A stretch of DNA of 5,549 nt from Christensenella sp. UBA4247 (GTDB lineage Bacteria > Bacillota > Clostridia > Christensenellales > CAG-1252). The notes below the pieces were generated by a model. That model saw only the letters and a program-made list of their open reading frames with translations. It was not told where the DNA came from and made no database searches. Shown in pieces: positions 5,366 to 5,549 of the stretch; the first letter of the stretch is position 1; every line of letters starts with the position of its first letter. The position numbers and the translations under genes were made by a program. The stretch lies in NCBI GenBank assembly GCA_002395405.1, contig DGWX01000019.1, forward strand, positions 1-5,549, given 5' to 3'.

Positions 5366-5549
5366 TGGAGCTGCTAACCAGACTTGAACTGGTGACCTCG
5401 TCCGCGTCGCATTCTCTTCCGTCGGGCAGGGTCGGCGCTTTGCTTCCCCCTGCCGGTGACTCCCGAAATGCTCCTTCTCCCCAAGATGGCTTCCGCCCTC
5501 TCGGGGACCCCTTCTATCGCACAAGCGTCCTTGGTAAGGACGAGGACAA
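5366..5549 (-). ncRNA. tRNA-Thr-like 3' domain with structured insert, unit B
   Basis: This is the second tandem copy and reaches the window end. The minus-strand 3' end has a canonical T arm, ACCAG-TTCAAGT-CTGGT (5377-5393), then TAGCAGC, T and CCA (5366-5368). Bases 5394-5510 match 5179-5295 of unit A with a single difference (T5439 against C5224). The GGAA-capped hairpin is at 5479-5506, the GC hairpin at 5425-5454, the inverted anticodon arm at 5526-5542, and the long-range CCTCGTCC/GGACGAGG at 5396-5403/5538-5545. The T stem differs from unit A by a compensatory A-T for G-C pair. As in unit A, no tRNA 5' half is visible; one could lie beyond the window only if the unit were longer here than in A. 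Confidence 0.55.

Overview
The window looks like chromosomal DNA of an uncultured gut-type Clostridia (Firmicutes). That placement is inferred from protein style, strong Shine-Dalgarno sites, mid-range GC and clostridial operon structure; no marker gene fixes the taxon. All protein genes found are on the + strand.

Layout. (1) 1-1317: the 3' part of an (alpha/alpha)6 glycoside hydrolase of the GH63/trehalase-like group, running in from outside the window. (2) 1318-1818: a 500-base intergenic stretch with a hairpin terminator, a bead-like array of four hairpins joined by constant 8-base spacers and closed by a bidirectional terminator, and then a strong promoter. (3) 1819-4564: a tight three-gene operon encoding a rhodanese-TtcA fusion (tRNA thiolation), an alpha/beta hydrolase, and TcdA (cyclisation of t6A to ct6A in tRNA). 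Gaps of 9 and 13 bases with Shine-Dalgarno sites in them indicate one transcript, so this is probably a tRNA-modification operon with an unexplained hydrolase. (4) 4565-5013: a near-consensus promoter sitting directly on the start of a 56-aa SHOCT-like helical ORF (probably leaderless), then three 10-base direct repeats between short inverted repeats. (5) 5014-5151: a second, almost identical copy of the hairpin array. (6) 5150-5549: two tandem copies of a ~182-base unit, best read on the minus strand. Each ends in a tRNA-Thr-like T arm, acceptor 3' strand and CCA followed at once by a terminator, but has no tRNA 5' half. Instead there is a ~120-base structured insert and an inverted anticodon arm of tRNA-Thr(GGU).

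The most unusual content is in the non-coding parts. The hairpin-array repeat and the tRNA-like tandem units both show compensatory base changes between their two copies, which is direct if small evidence for conserved RNA or DNA structure. I cannot assign either to a named family. The second unit stops at the window edge at almost the same point where the first unit ends, so the array may continue, or the assembly may break in it.
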